Numbered from the stretch's first letter, positions 42,434 through 51,546 are shown. The stretch: 64,000 nt of DNA from Azorhizobium oxalatiphilum (GCF_014635325.1 NZ_BMCT01000002.1:434001-498000); one strand, 5' to 3'. A program made the numbers and translations. Notes: a model not told the origin generated them from the letters alone.

Positions 42434-43276
42434 TCAAAACGCCCTCAGCGTAGCATTGGTGTGGCTGGCGTCGGCCTGATAGAGGCCGCCGTCCGGCGTC
42501 ACGTGACCGCCGATCCAGCCCTGAAAACGATAATGGTTGACGGGGATGTGCGCACTCACCGGACGGGTCAGGCAGCCCCCGAAGACGACGGGTGAATAGA
42601 GAAAACGCGGCCAGTATTCGAGCTGGTATCCGTGGCTGGCACAATCGACCGTGAAGTTGATCGTCGCCACGCCGCTCTGGCTAACGCTCTTGCGGGCCGA
42701 CCAGAAGCTCACGGTGAACAGGCTGAAGAAGTTGCGCGCAACCGTGCGATGCGGCTGCATCTCCACGAACCCGACCGCGCGCGCCGCCTCCTGCCATTGT
42801 TCGGCGCCCACATGCTCCTCGCCGCCGATCGCGCGTCCGCCCGCCGGCCGGCGCGCGTCCGACTGCGCGACGGCCATGATGCTCTCAAGGGCACGACGGT
42901 TGCCCGCATCGATCGGCACCAGATCGCCCGGCACGCCTCTGTCCGGCCCCACGCGCAGCTCGGGCAGGCCGTCCAGACGCCGGAAATCGTCCCGGTGGAG
43001 CACTTGCAGAAAGCGCATGACATAAGGGGCAAGGAGGATGCCGATTTCGTAATCGGCGGCGGTATCGCGCCTCAGCTCCTCATCCCGCTCGGTGATTGCC
43101 GTGGCAATCGCCTCCACCACCCGCCGCCCGCTCGGCTGGTGGGCGAACTCCGTGCTGCGCTCCGCCGCATCGGCAATGAGATCGCCGATCTGCTCGCCGA
43201 TCGCATAAGCGCTCTCGATCAGCCGATCATCCAGCAACCGTATCTCCGGATCAGGCGGCTCACGATATGGTGGCAT
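42434..43276 (-). CDS. unrecognised protein encoded with the OmpA-domain membrane protein
   Basis: 280 residues; I recognise no family. There is no signal peptide and no long membrane segment. The first 110 residues look helical and charged (EQIGDLIADAAERSTEFAHQPSG, ITERDEELRRDTAADYEIG); the second half is richer in beta and aromatic residues (NFFSLFTVSFWSARKSV, HGYQLEYWPRFLYSPVVFGG, VNHYRFQGWIGGHV). The GNRRALESIMAVAQSDARRPAGG stretch is a hydrophilic linker. It ends 14 bases before the OmpA-domain gene on the same strand, so the two proteins probably act together at the envelope. A cytoplasmic or peripheral role is my inference. Confidence 0.7.
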   Translation of the reverse strand: MPPYREPPDPEIRLLDDRLIESAYAIGEQIGDLIADAAERSTEFAHQPSGRRVVEAIATAITERDEELRRDTAADYEIGILLAPYVMRFLQVLHRDDFRRLDGLPELRVGPDRGVPGDLVPIDAGNRRALESIMAVAQSDARRPAGGRAIGGEEHVGAEQWQEAARAVGFVEMQPHRTVARNFFSLFTVSFWSARKSVSQSGVATINFTVDCASHGYQLEYWPRFLYSPVVFGGCLTRPVSAHIPVNHYRFQGWIGGHVTPDGGLYQADASHTNATLRAF

Positions 43277-43434
43277 GCGCTCCTCCCGCCATCAGCATGG
43301 CGCAGATGCGCGAGGGTGAGGCTTATTCGTTCGGACAAGGGTCCTTGCCCAAAAGCGCCATTGCATAGCTCGCCTTGCGGCAGATCCAGCGCGCAAGCTT
43401 GCCGTCGCATGATGCTGCGCGGGAGCGGGACGCC

Positions 43435-44532
43435 TCAGGCCGGCAGGCCCTCCGGCACCCGGCGCCGGCTGAGGGCGGCACCCAGCTTCTGGCCCGGAAG
43501 CTCCACCAGATAATAGCCCAGCGCCGACAGCAGCAGCGTCAGGACCAGCGCGACGGGGATGAAGCCGCCGCCCATGCGCTCGGCAAGGCCGATGGCGAGC
43601 GGATGCAGCAGATAGGTGGAGAAGCTGATGCTCCCCAGCCACGCCAGCGTCCGGCTGCTGAAGAGGCGCGAACCGCGCACCGCCGGCACCAGTATCACCG
43701 CTGCGAACAGCAGCGGCGCGACGAGCCATGGCACGAGCGCCTGATTGAGCGTGATGTTCGGATGCCGGAAATGGCCGAACGCCACCCCATTGCACAGCGC
43801 CATCACCAGCAGAAACACGGCGACATCCAGCAGCAGGCGCGCCTGCGGGATGCCGCCCGCCGCGCCATGATAGAGCCGGCAACCCAGCATGGCGGCATAG
43901 ATCATGCCCAGCCGGCCGAACGGCAGCCGGACGCCGCTCGCCACCGACAGCAGCGCCAGCACCAGCAGGGCCAGCGGCACCGCGATCGCCAGCCGCCTGT
44001 GAAACCCCTCACCCCAGATCATGAGCGACAGGGCGAACAGCGCGTACCAGCCGACTTCCAGGCTCAGGGTCCAGGTGACGCCCCAGAGCGGCTTCGCCCC
44101 GGTGTAGTCCTGCACGAGGAACAGGTTCGCCAGCCAGTCGAAGAGGCTTGCCGCGCGCACATAGGCGAAGGCCGGCACCGCGCCGCTGAAGCCGGCAAGC
44201 GCCAGCAGCGCGAAGGTGACGAGTACCAGCGGATAGATGCGGAACAGGCGCCTGATGGCGAAGCGGCTCAGCTCGAAGCGCCCGCGGGCGGCCATGGGAA
44301 TGACATAGCCGCTGACGAGGAAGAACAGCACCACGCCGAACACGCCCGGCGACAGCAGGCCCACCAGCGCGGCGCCACCGGGGCTGCTCACCTCGGCCAC
44401 ATGCTGGAACACCACGGCGGCGGCGGCGATGAAGCGCAGCGCATCGAGACAGGTCACGCGCCGCGCCGGGTCCGGAGGGGAAAGAGACGGGGCGGCCGGA
44501 AAATGCTGCTTGGCAATCATGCTTGACTTCAA
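43435..44532 (-). CDS. acyltransferase-3 (OafA/YrhL family) membrane protein
   Basis: 365 residues with about ten membrane segments. The catalytic R-X10-H of the family is present in ALRFIAAAAVVFQHV (Arg then His eleven residues on), and LHPLAIGLAE near the end is another family block, as is FFLVSGYVIPM. Members acylate exported sugars such as O-antigen, exopolysaccharide, Nod factors or peptidoglycan at the inner membrane. Start at Met1 or Met5. It is upstream of the OmpA-linked pair on the same strand but 158 bases apart, so coregulation is uncertain. The specific acceptor is unknown. Confidence 0.92.
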   Translation of the reverse strand: MKSSMIAKQHFPAAPSLSPPDPARRVTCLDALRFIAAAAVVFQHVAEVSSPGGAALVGLLSPGVFGVVLFFLVSGYVIPMAARGRFELSRFAIRRLFRIYPLVLVTFALLALAGFSGAVPAFAYVRAASLFDWLANLFLVQDYTGAKPLWGVTWTLSLEVGWYALFALSLMIWGEGFHRRLAIAVPLALLVLALLSVASGVRLPFGRLGMIYAAMLGCRLYHGAAGGIPQARLLLDVAVFLLVMALCNGVAFGHFRHPNITLNQALVPWLVAPLLFAAVILVPAVRGSRLFSSRTLAWLGSISFSTYLLHPLAIGLAERMGGGFIPVALVLTLLLSALGYYLVELPGQKLGAALSRRRVPEGLPA

Positions 44533-44756
44533 CTCCGCACCGAAATGAACGGTGCAGAGTGGAACCGGCGGATCTGCTCAACAACGACCCCATTCGGGCC
44601 GGAGCCCTGCCCTTTGCGCCGTGAGAGGCGGCATGAGGCCGCCGAAAGGCTTAGGGAGCCCCCTCGCTTCGTATTCGCCATGGCCGGGTCACGCCGGCCA
44701 TGGCGGGGTTTCAGGGCATCGATACCGGGCTGGAATGCGGATCAGCCCTAAAAACC

Positions 44757-45680
44757 TCAGAATTTGCCGCCGCGATTATAGCTGTCCACGAGGTCGTTAT
44801 AATCGCGGGTCAGGCGCGGCGGGGAGCCTTCCACCATCCAGCCGCCGGAGCCGGACAGCAGCATCTTGTCGCCGTGGCTGTAAGGCACCTTGTCGCGGAT
44901 GCGGCGCATCAGCTGCTTGGACGTGACCAGATAGGCCTTGGCGCTGCGCATGAAGCTGGAGCCAAGGAGCGGTTCCGCCGCCTTCACATTGGCCTCATAG
45001 AAATCCAGCGCCGGCGTGATCTTCGCAAGATCGGGCGGGTTGGCGCTTTCGAGACGGACGAGGCGCTTGGCGCTCAGCATCACCGCCTCCAGATAATAGC
45101 GCTCCTTGCGCCCCTCGGCCTTCTCGATCTCGGCCAGTCGATCCTCGGCCCGCTTGTCCTGGATCTCCTCGACCGTGGCGCGCAGGGTCTTGTCGGCGGC
45201 GGCGAAGGCGTCCCAGGCGGCGACGAGGCGCGGATGCATGGCCTTGCCCTTGGCCATCTTGTCGTCCTTGTAATTCTCCTGCTCGTAATAATCGTCCGCT
45301 TCCTTCAGCAGCGGGGCCAGCGCGACCACCGCCTGCACATAAGCGGTGGCGGCCGTCTCCAGCGCCGGCTCGTGCGGCTCCAGCGCATTCACCTTCTCCA
45401 CGCTCTGCTGGCAGTCGGTGGTGTCATAGATGGTGTAGGTGCCGTAGACGATCCGCTCCTTGCCGGTGGGGCCGTTCTTGCCCACCCAGCTGAAATAGCG
45501 CTCGCGCGCATCGAAGGAACGCCCCGACAGCCGGTTGATGCAGCCGATATAGGCGTTCATCTTCTGGGTCAGCGCGTTCTGGGTCGGCACGGAGGATTGG
45601 GCGCGGACCGGGCTGCTGGCCATGGGGGCGAGAAGCCCCAGTGCACCGAGAGCGAGAACGAAGCTCCGTACGGATCTCAT
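44757..45680 (-). CDS. DUF3829-like exported protein
   Basis: 307 residues from ATG 45680. A Sec signal (VRSFVLALGALGLLAPMASSP) is likely cleaved at about VRAQS, residue 27. The remainder is mostly helical and charged (NALTQKMNAYIGCINRLSG, YYEQENYKDDKMAKGKAMHPRLV, EEIQDKRAEDRLAEIEKAEGRKERYYLEAVMLS), matching the DUF3829/YiiG type of periplasmic proteins, whose function is not known. There is no lipobox Cys at the cleavage site. Two cysteines, CINRL and DCQQS, may pair. It stands alone with about 225 gene-free bases after it. Confidence 0.75.
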   Translation of the reverse strand: MRSVRSFVLALGALGLLAPMASSPVRAQSSVPTQNALTQKMNAYIGCINRLSGRSFDARERYFSWVGKNGPTGKERIVYGTYTIYDTTDCQQSVEKVNALEPHEPALETAATAYVQAVVALAPLLKEADDYYEQENYKDDKMAKGKAMHPRLVAAWDAFAAADKTLRATVEEIQDKRAEDRLAEIEKAEGRKERYYLEAVMLSAKRLVRLESANPPDLAKITPALDFYEANVKAAEPLLGSSFMRSAKAYLVTSKQLMRRIRDKVPYSHGDKMLLSGSGGWMVEGSPPRLTRDYNDLVDSYNRGGKF

Positions 45681-45788
45681 GACGACCTTCCTGTTGTTTT
45701 GACGATCTTGGCCCGGCACTTCCCCCAAAGGCCGGCAATGGTTTCCCCCCGGAAACGGATGGCTTGATCAATAGTTGCGGCGTTTTTC

Positions 45789-45857
45789 ACCCAAAGGCTG
45801 GCGGCAGCATTTTTACCCAAAGGCTGGTGGCAGCATCTTTACCCAAAGGCTGGCGGC
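45789..45857. repeat. 26-base triplication at the end of the nitrile hydratase activator gene
   Basis: Three copies starting at 45789, 45815 and 45841 share ACCCAAAGGCTGGCGGC. The innermost copy holds the last codons and stop of the activator gene; each outer copy repeats PPAFG plus a stop on the minus strand. This looks like slippage or small duplications of a gene end. Confidence 0.9.
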
Positions 45858-46174
45858 GCCTGCACCTCGATCGGCTTGCCGTGCGGCGTGGCCTTCGCCG
45901 CCGCGTCCCACGCCTCCCGCCAGTCGTTGAGCGCCTGCGCGGTGGTCACGTCGCGGGCCACCACGAGGCGTTCCAGCGCCGCGAGCCAGGCGGCATAGTC
46001 CGCCGCGCCCGAGCCCTTGGCCGCCTCTTCCGCCAGCGTGCGGGTCCACTCGGGCCAGTCGAACAGGCCCTTGCGATGGAGCGCCACCACCAGCCCGAAC
46101 GCCTGCGCCTCCCACGGCGCGGCGAACACGGGCTCCAGCGCCTCGGGGCTCACGGTTTCAGGCGACGGGTTCAA
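45839..46174 (-). CDS. nitrile hydratase accessory (activator) protein
   Basis: 111 residues. TTG 46174 with GGGAG upstream overlaps the end of the beta-subunit gene; GTG 46153 is an alternative but has no ribosome site. The sequence LEPVFAAPWEAQAFGLVVALHRKGLFDWPEWTRTLAEE resembles the N-terminal part of the beta subunit, as is normal for the P14K-type activators that load cobalt and oxidise the active-site cysteines of the alpha subunit. It is the last gene in the alpha-beta-activator operon, the standard order for cobalt-type enzymes. The sequence after the stop is a triplicated copy of its own end. Confidence 0.9.
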   Translation of the reverse strand: MNPSPETVSPEALEPVFAAPWEAQAFGLVVALHRKGLFDWPEWTRTLAEEAAKGSGAADYAAWLAALERLVVARDVTTAQALNDWREAWDAAAKATPHGKPIEVQAPPAFG

Positions 46175-46820
46175 GATAGCTCTCCCACGCTTCCACGCTG
46201 ACGCGCGTGCCCGGCTCGGCATCCGCGCCCCACAATTCCTCGCCCGTGAAGCAGACGCTGAACAGCCATTGCGGGTTCTCGCCCAGCCCCTGCGCATGGC
46301 TGTCCGGAAACACATGGACGCCGTGCACGGTCTCGATCACGCCCGTCTTGCCCCGCGCATAGCGCGGCAGGCGGGTGTGATGGACCGGGTTCATGATGCG
46401 GGTGCGCACCGTGTCGCCCACCCTGAAGGGTGCCGGATGGGGCTCCGGCCGGCTGGCCGGCCAGCCTTTCGCCAGCGCGCCCGCCACCTCTTCCGGCCGC
46501 AGGATGCGCTTCACCGGCACCGGCGGCGTCTCGATGACGCCGGTCGCCACCTCGCGTTCTGTGGCGAGGCCGGCATTGACCATGGTGGTGGCGAGCGCCT
46601 TCAGCCAGATGCCGTAATAAGGCGAGGTCAGATATTCGCCCGGCGGCAGGCTCTCGCGGGCGGCGCGGGCGTGATCCAGCGACCACATGCCGGTGGTGCC
46701 GGCGGCGAGCGTCAGGCCCATGGCCTTGCGCTCCCACGGGGCGTGGAAGAAGGGCTCGTTCTCCTCGCGCACGATGGGGCCGAAGCCCATCATGCCGCCC
46801 ATGTCCTGCGCGCCGTTCAT
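46158..46820 (-). CDS. nthB: nitrile hydratase beta subunit
   Basis: 220 residues from ATG 46820, which overlaps the alpha stop as ATGA. Family blocks are [15 protein letters not shown] at the start, [65 protein letters not shown] and the ending [27 protein letters not shown]. It pairs with the alpha subunit to hydrate nitriles to amides in the cytoplasm. No amidase gene is found nearby, so the amide may be handled elsewhere. Confidence 0.95.
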   Translation of the reverse strand: MNGAQDMGGMMGFGPIVREENEPFFHAPWERKAMGLTLAAGTTGMWSLDHARAARESLPPGEYLTSPYYGIWLKALATTMVNAGLATEREVATGVIETPPVPVKRILRPEEVAGALAKGWPASRPEPHPAPFRVGDTVRTRIMNPVHHTRLPRYARGKTGVIETVHGVHVFPDSHAQGLGENPQWLFSVCFTGEELWGADAEPGTRVSVEAWESYLEPVA

Positions 46821-47524
46821 GACAGGCTCTCCGGCAGGGAGACGAGTCCCGTGCCCACCATGGAATCGCGGCTGACGATGGCGGCGAGCGCCTCCTCGTC
46901 CCAGCCTTCGGTGCCGGTGGGGCGGCGGGGGATGACCATGTAGCGGGTCTCGGCGGTGGAATCCCACACCCGCACGGTCGTCTCGGGGGGCAGGCTCACG
47001 CCGAATTCGGACAGCACCTCACGCGGGCGGATCACCACCCGCGAGCGATAGGCCGCGCTCTTGTACCAGGCCGGCGGCAGGCCGAGCACCACCCACGGGT
47101 AGCAGGAGCACAGCGTGCAGACGATGACGTTATGCACCTCCGCCGTATTCTCGACCGCCACCATGTGCTCGCCACCGCGCCCGCCGAACCCCAGCGTGGC
47201 GATGGCGGTGGTGGCGTCGCGCAGCAGGAGGGCCTTGAATTCCGGATCGGTCCAGGCTTTGGCCACCACCTGCGCGCCGTTGCGCGGGCCGACCTTGGTC
47301 TCGTAGGTCTGGATGATCTCCTCGACCGTGCCGGGATCCACATAACCCTTGCCGACGAGGATGGATTCCAGCGCCCGCACCCTCAGCTCATAATCGGAGA
47401 GTTCGCTGCCGTGGTCATGGTCGTGGTGGGCGTGATCGTGGTGGGCGTGATCGTGGTGATGGTGGGCGTGCGCATCGTCGTGGGACTGATCGTGCCCGTC
47501 CCCGTCGTGATCGGCATCATGCAT
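46817..47524 (-). CDS. nthA: nitrile hydratase alpha subunit, cobalt type, with His-rich N-terminus
   Basis: 235 residues. The active-site claw CTLCSC (C136-C141) has Thr137, the mark of cobalt-type enzymes (iron types have Ser). The first 39 residues are extraordinary: 17 His and 11 Asp, largely as H/D/A repeats, before the normal domain begins at about [14 protein letters not shown]. Usual alpha subunits are about 200-210 residues, so the tail is an addition of about 35. It could hold cobalt near the site of insertion, like His-rich tracts of metallochaperones, which is an inference. The upstream 269 bases hold a CGGACAGACG direct repeat near the start. Confidence 0.95.
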   Translation of the reverse strand: MHDADHDGDGHDQSHDDAHAHHHHDHAHHDHAHHDHDHGSELSDYELRVRALESILVGKGYVDPGTVEEIIQTYETKVGPRNGAQVVAKAWTDPEFKALLLRDATTAIATLGFGGRGGEHMVAVENTAEVHNVIVCTLCSCYPWVVLGLPPAWYKSAAYRSRVVIRPREVLSEFGVSLPPETTVRVWDSTAETRYMVIPRRPTGTEGWDEEALAAIVSRDSMVGTGLVSLPESLS

Positions 47525-47793
47525 GGTCGTCTGTCCGTCTCGAACCGTCTGTCCGCGCGCCGGGGCAGCGGCGCAGGGAACGACTCCGGCGCGAAGTTTG
47601 GTCGCAACGCCGCCCCGCGTCACCCCTCCCGTGCAGCCGCATGGGGAAAACGCCGGCCCTACGGCAAGGGAGTACGGCATGATGCGCTCCTATCGACAGC
47701 GCCCGCCCCGCCCTCTATGCAACGCGGCCTGACCCGGCACATGTGCCCCGAACACGCCGGTCCTCCGGTACAGACGCTTTCAAGGCCCTTCCC

Positions 47794-48540
47794 ATGCGTA
47801 TTCTTCTGGTCAATCCCAACACCTCGGCCGACATGACCGAGCGCATGGTGGCGACCGCCTCCGCCGTCCTTGATCCCGGCGTGGAACTGGTGGGCATCAC
47901 CGCCACCCGCGGCATGCCCTATATCGCCAGCCGCGCCGAAGCGGCGGTGGCCGGCAGCCTGACGCTGGAGATGATCGCCGAGAACCAGCAGGGAGCGGAT
48001 GCCATCGTCATCGCCGCCTATGGCGATCCCGGCCTCATCGCCGCCCGCGAGCTGTTCGACGTGCCCGTCACCGGCATGGCCGAAGCCGCCATGCTCACCG
48101 CCTGCATGCTGGGCCAGACCTTCTCCGTGGTGACATTCTCGCGCACGCTCACCGCCTGGTATGAGGATGCGGTGCGGCTGGCCGGGCTCGATGCCCGCTG
48201 CGCCGGCATTCGCGTGCCGGATGCCAGCTTCCAGTCGGTCGCCACCGTCCAGCACGAGCTGGAAGGCGAGCTGGTGAAGCTGATCGACGAGGTGGTGGCC
48301 CGCGACAAGGCGGATGTGGTGATCCTCGGCGGCGCGCCGCTCACCGGCCTTGCCGAGCGCATCGCCGACCGCGTGCCGGTGCCGCTGGTGGACCCGGTGA
48401 GCGCGGCCGTCGGGCAGGCGCAATTGCTCGCCCGCCTGAAGGTGCGCCCGGCCCGCGCCGGCCGCTTCGCCCGCCCCGGCGCCAAGCCGGCGGTCGGCCT
48501 CTCGCCGGCGCTCGGGGCATGGATCGAGCATCGCGACTGA
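47794..48540 (+). CDS. hydantoin/aspartate-racemase-like protein lacking both catalytic cysteines
   Basis: 248 residues from ATG 47794. The opening MRILLVNPNTSADMTERM, AAYGDPGLIAARE and VVILGGAPLTGLAERI match the hydantoin racemase family. Known family members use two cysteines, in ACFGDPGL and LGCAGM; here these positions are Ala75 and Gly180, so two-base racemisation is not expected. Other activities, such as a lyase, decarboxylase or binding role, are possible. It diverges from the nitrile hydratase operon and converges on a YcxB-like gene with a six-base gap. Confidence 0.85.
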   Translation: MRILLVNPNTSADMTERMVATASAVLDPGVELVGITATRGMPYIASRAEAAVAGSLTLEMIAENQQGADAIVIAAYGDPGLIAARELFDVPVTGMAEAAMLTACMLGQTFSVVTFSRTLTAWYEDAVRLAGLDARCAGIRVPDASFQSVATVQHELEGELVKLIDEVVARDKADVVILGGAPLTGLAERIADRVPVPLVDPVSAAVGQAQLLARLKVRPARAGRFARPGAKPAVGLSPALGAWIEHRD

Positions 48541-48546
48541 GGGCAC

Positions 48547-49275
48547 TCAGGGGGCGGCGGGGTCCGCTGCCGCCTTCTCCTTGTCCTCGCGCTCGATGAG
48601 GGCGCCCGCCCAGGCGTTGATCTGGAGGGCGACGTCCCGGCCCGGTTGCGGCAGCGCGGCGTGGGGGATGGCCAGCACCTCGCCGTGGAACACCAGCACC
48701 AGATGCTCCGGCTGGTCCACAGCCAACAGATAGCGCCGCCAGCCGAGGAAGACATCGTCGGTGCGGGTGCGGCAGCGCATGCCCTCGGGGCCGATGGTCA
48801 CATGGCGCGGGCCGGCATAGGTCTGCTCGAACCACAAAAGGCTGGCGAAGCAACTGTCCTGATAGGCGCGGTTGAGGCCGTTGCCCGTGAAGCGGAGCAC
48901 CAGCCAGATATCGAGCATCGCCAGCGGCAGGGGCAGGAACACCCAGAGCCCATCCGCGCTGCCGCCGATCACCGGCAGCGCCCAGATGCCGAGCGCATAG
49001 ACGCACGCGCCCGAGAGCGCCGCATGGCCGGCATTATCGAAAATGGCCTTGCGCCAGTAGCGCCGCCACTTCCCTTCACCCAGCAGCCACTGCTCGTTCT
49101 CATAGGCCTGATGCTGCCGGCCGAGCTGGAAGTCGTCCTTCTGGGTGGCGTCGAAGTCGTAAGCGAAGGCGATGGGTGGGGCGTCGGGCGAGGCGGGGGT
49201 GGCGGAGACGTCCGTCTCGGTCTGTCCCGGTTCGGTCTGTCCCGGTTCGGGCTTTGCCGGTGGTTCGCTGCTCAT
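48547..49275 (-). CDS. YcxB-like membrane protein, function unknown
   Basis: 242 residues from ATG 49275 (GAGG upstream). An N-terminal Pro/Glu/Thr-rich stretch contains the short repeat PGQTEPGQTE; two membrane segments lie at about 87-105 and 110-130 (LSGACVYALGIWALPVIGG and LWVFLPLPLAMLDIWLVL), and a beta-rich soluble part follows (PRHVTIGPEGMRCRTRTDDVFLGW, HLVLVFHGEVLAIP). The last part resembles the YcxB-like C-terminal domain in pattern, with low confidence. No job can be given. It ends next to the racemase-like gene. Confidence 0.7.
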   Translation of the reverse strand: MSSEPPAKPEPGQTEPGQTETDVSATPASPDAPPIAFAYDFDATQKDDFQLGRQHQAYENEQWLLGEGKWRRYWRKAIFDNAGHAALSGACVYALGIWALPVIGGSADGLWVFLPLPLAMLDIWLVLRFTGNGLNRAYQDSCFASLLWFEQTYAGPRHVTIGPEGMRCRTRTDDVFLGWRRYLLAVDQPEHLVLVFHGEVLAIPHAALPQPGRDVALQINAWAGALIEREDKEKAAADPAAP

Positions 49276-49402
49276 CTGGCCTCGCTGGCTGCGCCGGTGC
49301 CGCGCCGGAACCGACTGCATGGAGCACGGCTTAGACCACGCTCCAGCTGACCCAATGCCGAACCGGCGTGCTTGTTCCCCGGCGCGGCCGGCCCCCGCCC
49401 GA

Positions 49403-49439
49403 CAAAAAACGCCATGCCCGGCAGACCCGGACATGGCGC
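49403..49439 (-). terminator. rho-independent terminator after gamma-glutamyltransferase
   Basis: The minus strand reads GCCATGTCCGGG, loop TCTG, CCGGGCATGGC and then GTTTTTTGTC. It starts about 30 bases after the gamma-glutamyltransferase stop and is the clearest terminator in the window. Confidence 0.88.
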
Positions 49440-49470
49440 TTCATCAAGCTTTCCTGGATGTCCCGCAGGA

Positions 49471-51075
49471 TCAGAAGGCGGCTGCCTGGCTGTCCTTGCG
49501 GCTGTCGCAGCCGGCCACGTAGCAGCCGTTGTCACCGCGCGCGATGAGCTGGGCCGAGCCGAAGGCGAACACCGCTTCCGGCGGATCCACCACGATCTCG
49601 TGGCCGAGCGCCTTCAGCCCTTCCAGCACTGCCGGGCCGGCGCTGGCCTCCACCGCCACCTTGCGGCCGGCCACCACGCGCCAGCGCGGGGCATCCGCCG
49701 CCGCCTGCGGGTTCTGCCTGTGGCGCAGCATGCGCAGCGCCATCTGGGTGTGCCCCTGCGCCTGCATCGGCCCGCCCATGACGCCGAACGACAGCAGCGG
49801 CTGGCCGGAATGGTCCATGGCGAAGCCGGGGATGATGGTCTGGAACGGGCGCTTGCGGGGCGCCACCTCATTGGCATGGCCCGCCTTCAGCACGAAGCCG
49901 GCGCCCCGGTTCTGCAGGCTGATGCCCGTGCCCGGCACCACCACGCCCGAGCCGAAGCCCATGTAGTTGGACTGGATGAAGGACACCATCATGCCCTTCT
50001 CGTCGGCGGCGGTCAGATACACCGTGCCCGCCTGACGCGGCGCGCCATAGGTGGGCAGACCAGCGGTTGAGCGATCGATCAGTTTCGCGCGCTCGGCCAG
50101 ATAGGCGGGCTCCAGCAGCGATTTCGGGTCGATGTTCATGAAGGCCGGATCGGCCACATACTGGGCAAGGTCCGCCAGCGCCAGCTTGGTGGCCTCGAGC
50201 GCGAGATGGATGGCCTCGGGCGAATCCACATCGAGCCCGTCATCTCCGAGCGCCTCGAGGATGCCGAGGGTGATCAGGGTGGCGATGCCCTGCCCGTTCG
50301 GCGGCAGCTCGTGCACCACGCCTTCCGCGAACGGCGTGGACAGCGTCTCGACGAAATCGGCCTGATGGTTGCCGAGGTCGTCCAGCGTCATGTCGGCGCC
50401 ATGCTCTTTCGCATGGGCGATCATCTTCTCGGCCAGTTCGCCGCGATAGAAGGCTTCGCCCTCGGTCTGGGCGATCAGCTCCAGCGAGCGCGCCATGGCC
50501 TCGCTGCGGAAGATCTCGCCCGCCTTCAGCGCCCGGCCATCGGGCAGGAAGCATTCGGCGAAGCCCGGCTGGCCGGAGAGCACCTTCTCCGCATTGGCCC
50601 AGAGCTTCGACACGGCCACCGACACCGGATAGCCGTAACGCGCATAACGGATAGCCGGCTCGGCGATCACCTCCAGCGGCAGCGAGCCGAACTTGCGCCA
50701 CAGCGCGATCCAGCCGGACACCGCGCCGGGCACCGTCACCGCGTCCCAGCCACGCTCGGGCATCATGGCCCGGCCCTTGAAGCGCTCCGGCGTCCAGGCG
50801 GCGGGGGAGCGGCCGGAGGCGTTGAGGCCGTGCAGGGCCGAACCGTCCCACAGGATGGCGAATCCGTCCGAGCCGAGGCCGTTGCCCGAAGGCTCCACCA
50901 CCACCAGCGTCATGGCGGCGGCGATGGCGGCATCCACCGCATTGCCGCCGCGCGCCAGCATGGACAGGCCCGCCTGCGCGGCCAGCGGCTGCGAGGTGGA
51001 AACGATGTTGCGACCGAGCACCGGCTGGCGCGCCATCAGGTAGGATTTTTGATAGTCGAACGAGGAAAGGTCCAC
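49471..51075 (-). CDS. ggt: gamma-glutamyltransferase (Ntn hydrolase)
   Basis: 534 residues, normal for the family. Blocks: QPLAAQAGLSMLARGGNAVDAA, GSDGFAILWDG, GWDAVTVPGAVSGW, ELPPNGQGIATLITLGILE. The self-cleaving Thr is in QAGTVYLTAADEKGMMVSFIQSNY, and the small subunit ends with GGPMQAQGHTQ and ARGDNGCYVAGCDSRKDS. There is no signal peptide, unlike secreted glutathione-degrading enzymes, so a cytoplasmic enzyme acting on a gamma-glutamyl conjugate or a related amide is more likely. It stands alone with its own terminator. Confidence 0.93.
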   Translation of the reverse strand: MDLSSFDYQKSYLMARQPVLGRNIVSTSQPLAAQAGLSMLARGGNAVDAAIAAAMTLVVVEPSGNGLGSDGFAILWDGSALHGLNASGRSPAAWTPERFKGRAMMPERGWDAVTVPGAVSGWIALWRKFGSLPLEVIAEPAIRYARYGYPVSVAVSKLWANAEKVLSGQPGFAECFLPDGRALKAGEIFRSEAMARSLELIAQTEGEAFYRGELAEKMIAHAKEHGADMTLDDLGNHQADFVETLSTPFAEGVVHELPPNGQGIATLITLGILEALGDDGLDVDSPEAIHLALEATKLALADLAQYVADPAFMNIDPKSLLEPAYLAERAKLIDRSTAGLPTYGAPRQAGTVYLTAADEKGMMVSFIQSNYMGFGSGVVVPGTGISLQNRGAGFVLKAGHANEVAPRKRPFQTIIPGFAMDHSGQPLLSFGVMGGPMQAQGHTQMALRMLRHRQNPQAAADAPRWRVVAGRKVAVEASAGPAVLEGLKALGHEIVVDPPEAVFAFGSAQLIARGDNGCYVAGCDSRKDSQAAAF

Positions 51076-51546
51076 GAGGCTGCCTCATGCGGGGCGCGCT
51101 GCCGGTCACGGCGCGCAGTGTCGGAATACGTGGCATCCGCCGAAACAACGGACAGGAACAGGGCTTCAAGGATTGGCCCTGCGCCGCGCGAAGCGCACGA
51201 TACGAGCCTGCTTCCCGACGCACAATCGCTTGCAGCGTGCGCTTGAAATCTCATGCTCGCATGCGACCCTGAGCGGAAAATTCCATGCTCACGATCGGCG
51301 CAAAGGGCGGCATATTCCTTCACAAAAGGTCGGGGCTTGGCCGAACTTTGCAATGTTTTTTCGCCGCTTCGCCCGTCTAATTGGATGACCCGAACGGAAA
51401 CCAGATTTTCGACGTGGAAATATACCTCCCCGTCAATTTTTCGGGAAAAATGAATTTCCCACCTTTTATATGTCTTATATCGTTATATAACTGCCAAAGG
51501 CTTCCTGCGCCGGCTACCGCCGGTTGCGCATCAAGGAGATGAGGCT
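51076..51546. promoter_or_regulatory. divergent gene-free region, AT-rich near the rightward gene
   Basis: About 470 bases between divergent genes. Bases 51405-51490 are AT-rich and contain TTATAT three times (51466, 51475, 51483), 8-9 bases apart, which could be a promoter or phased binding sites. AAGGAGATGAGGCT gives the ribosome site of the VOC gene. No small gene was recognised. Confidence 0.5.

Noticed and set aside
47525-47793. Cobalamin-type riboswitch before the cobalt nitrile hydratase
   Set aside because: No B12-box or pairing core could be found on the minus strand; only a short CGGACAGACG direct repeat is present.
51338-51353. A TGGCC...TTGCA sequence resembling a sigma-54 promoter before the VOC gene
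   Set aside because: GG and GC are nine bases apart, not ten, and the -24 half is poor.
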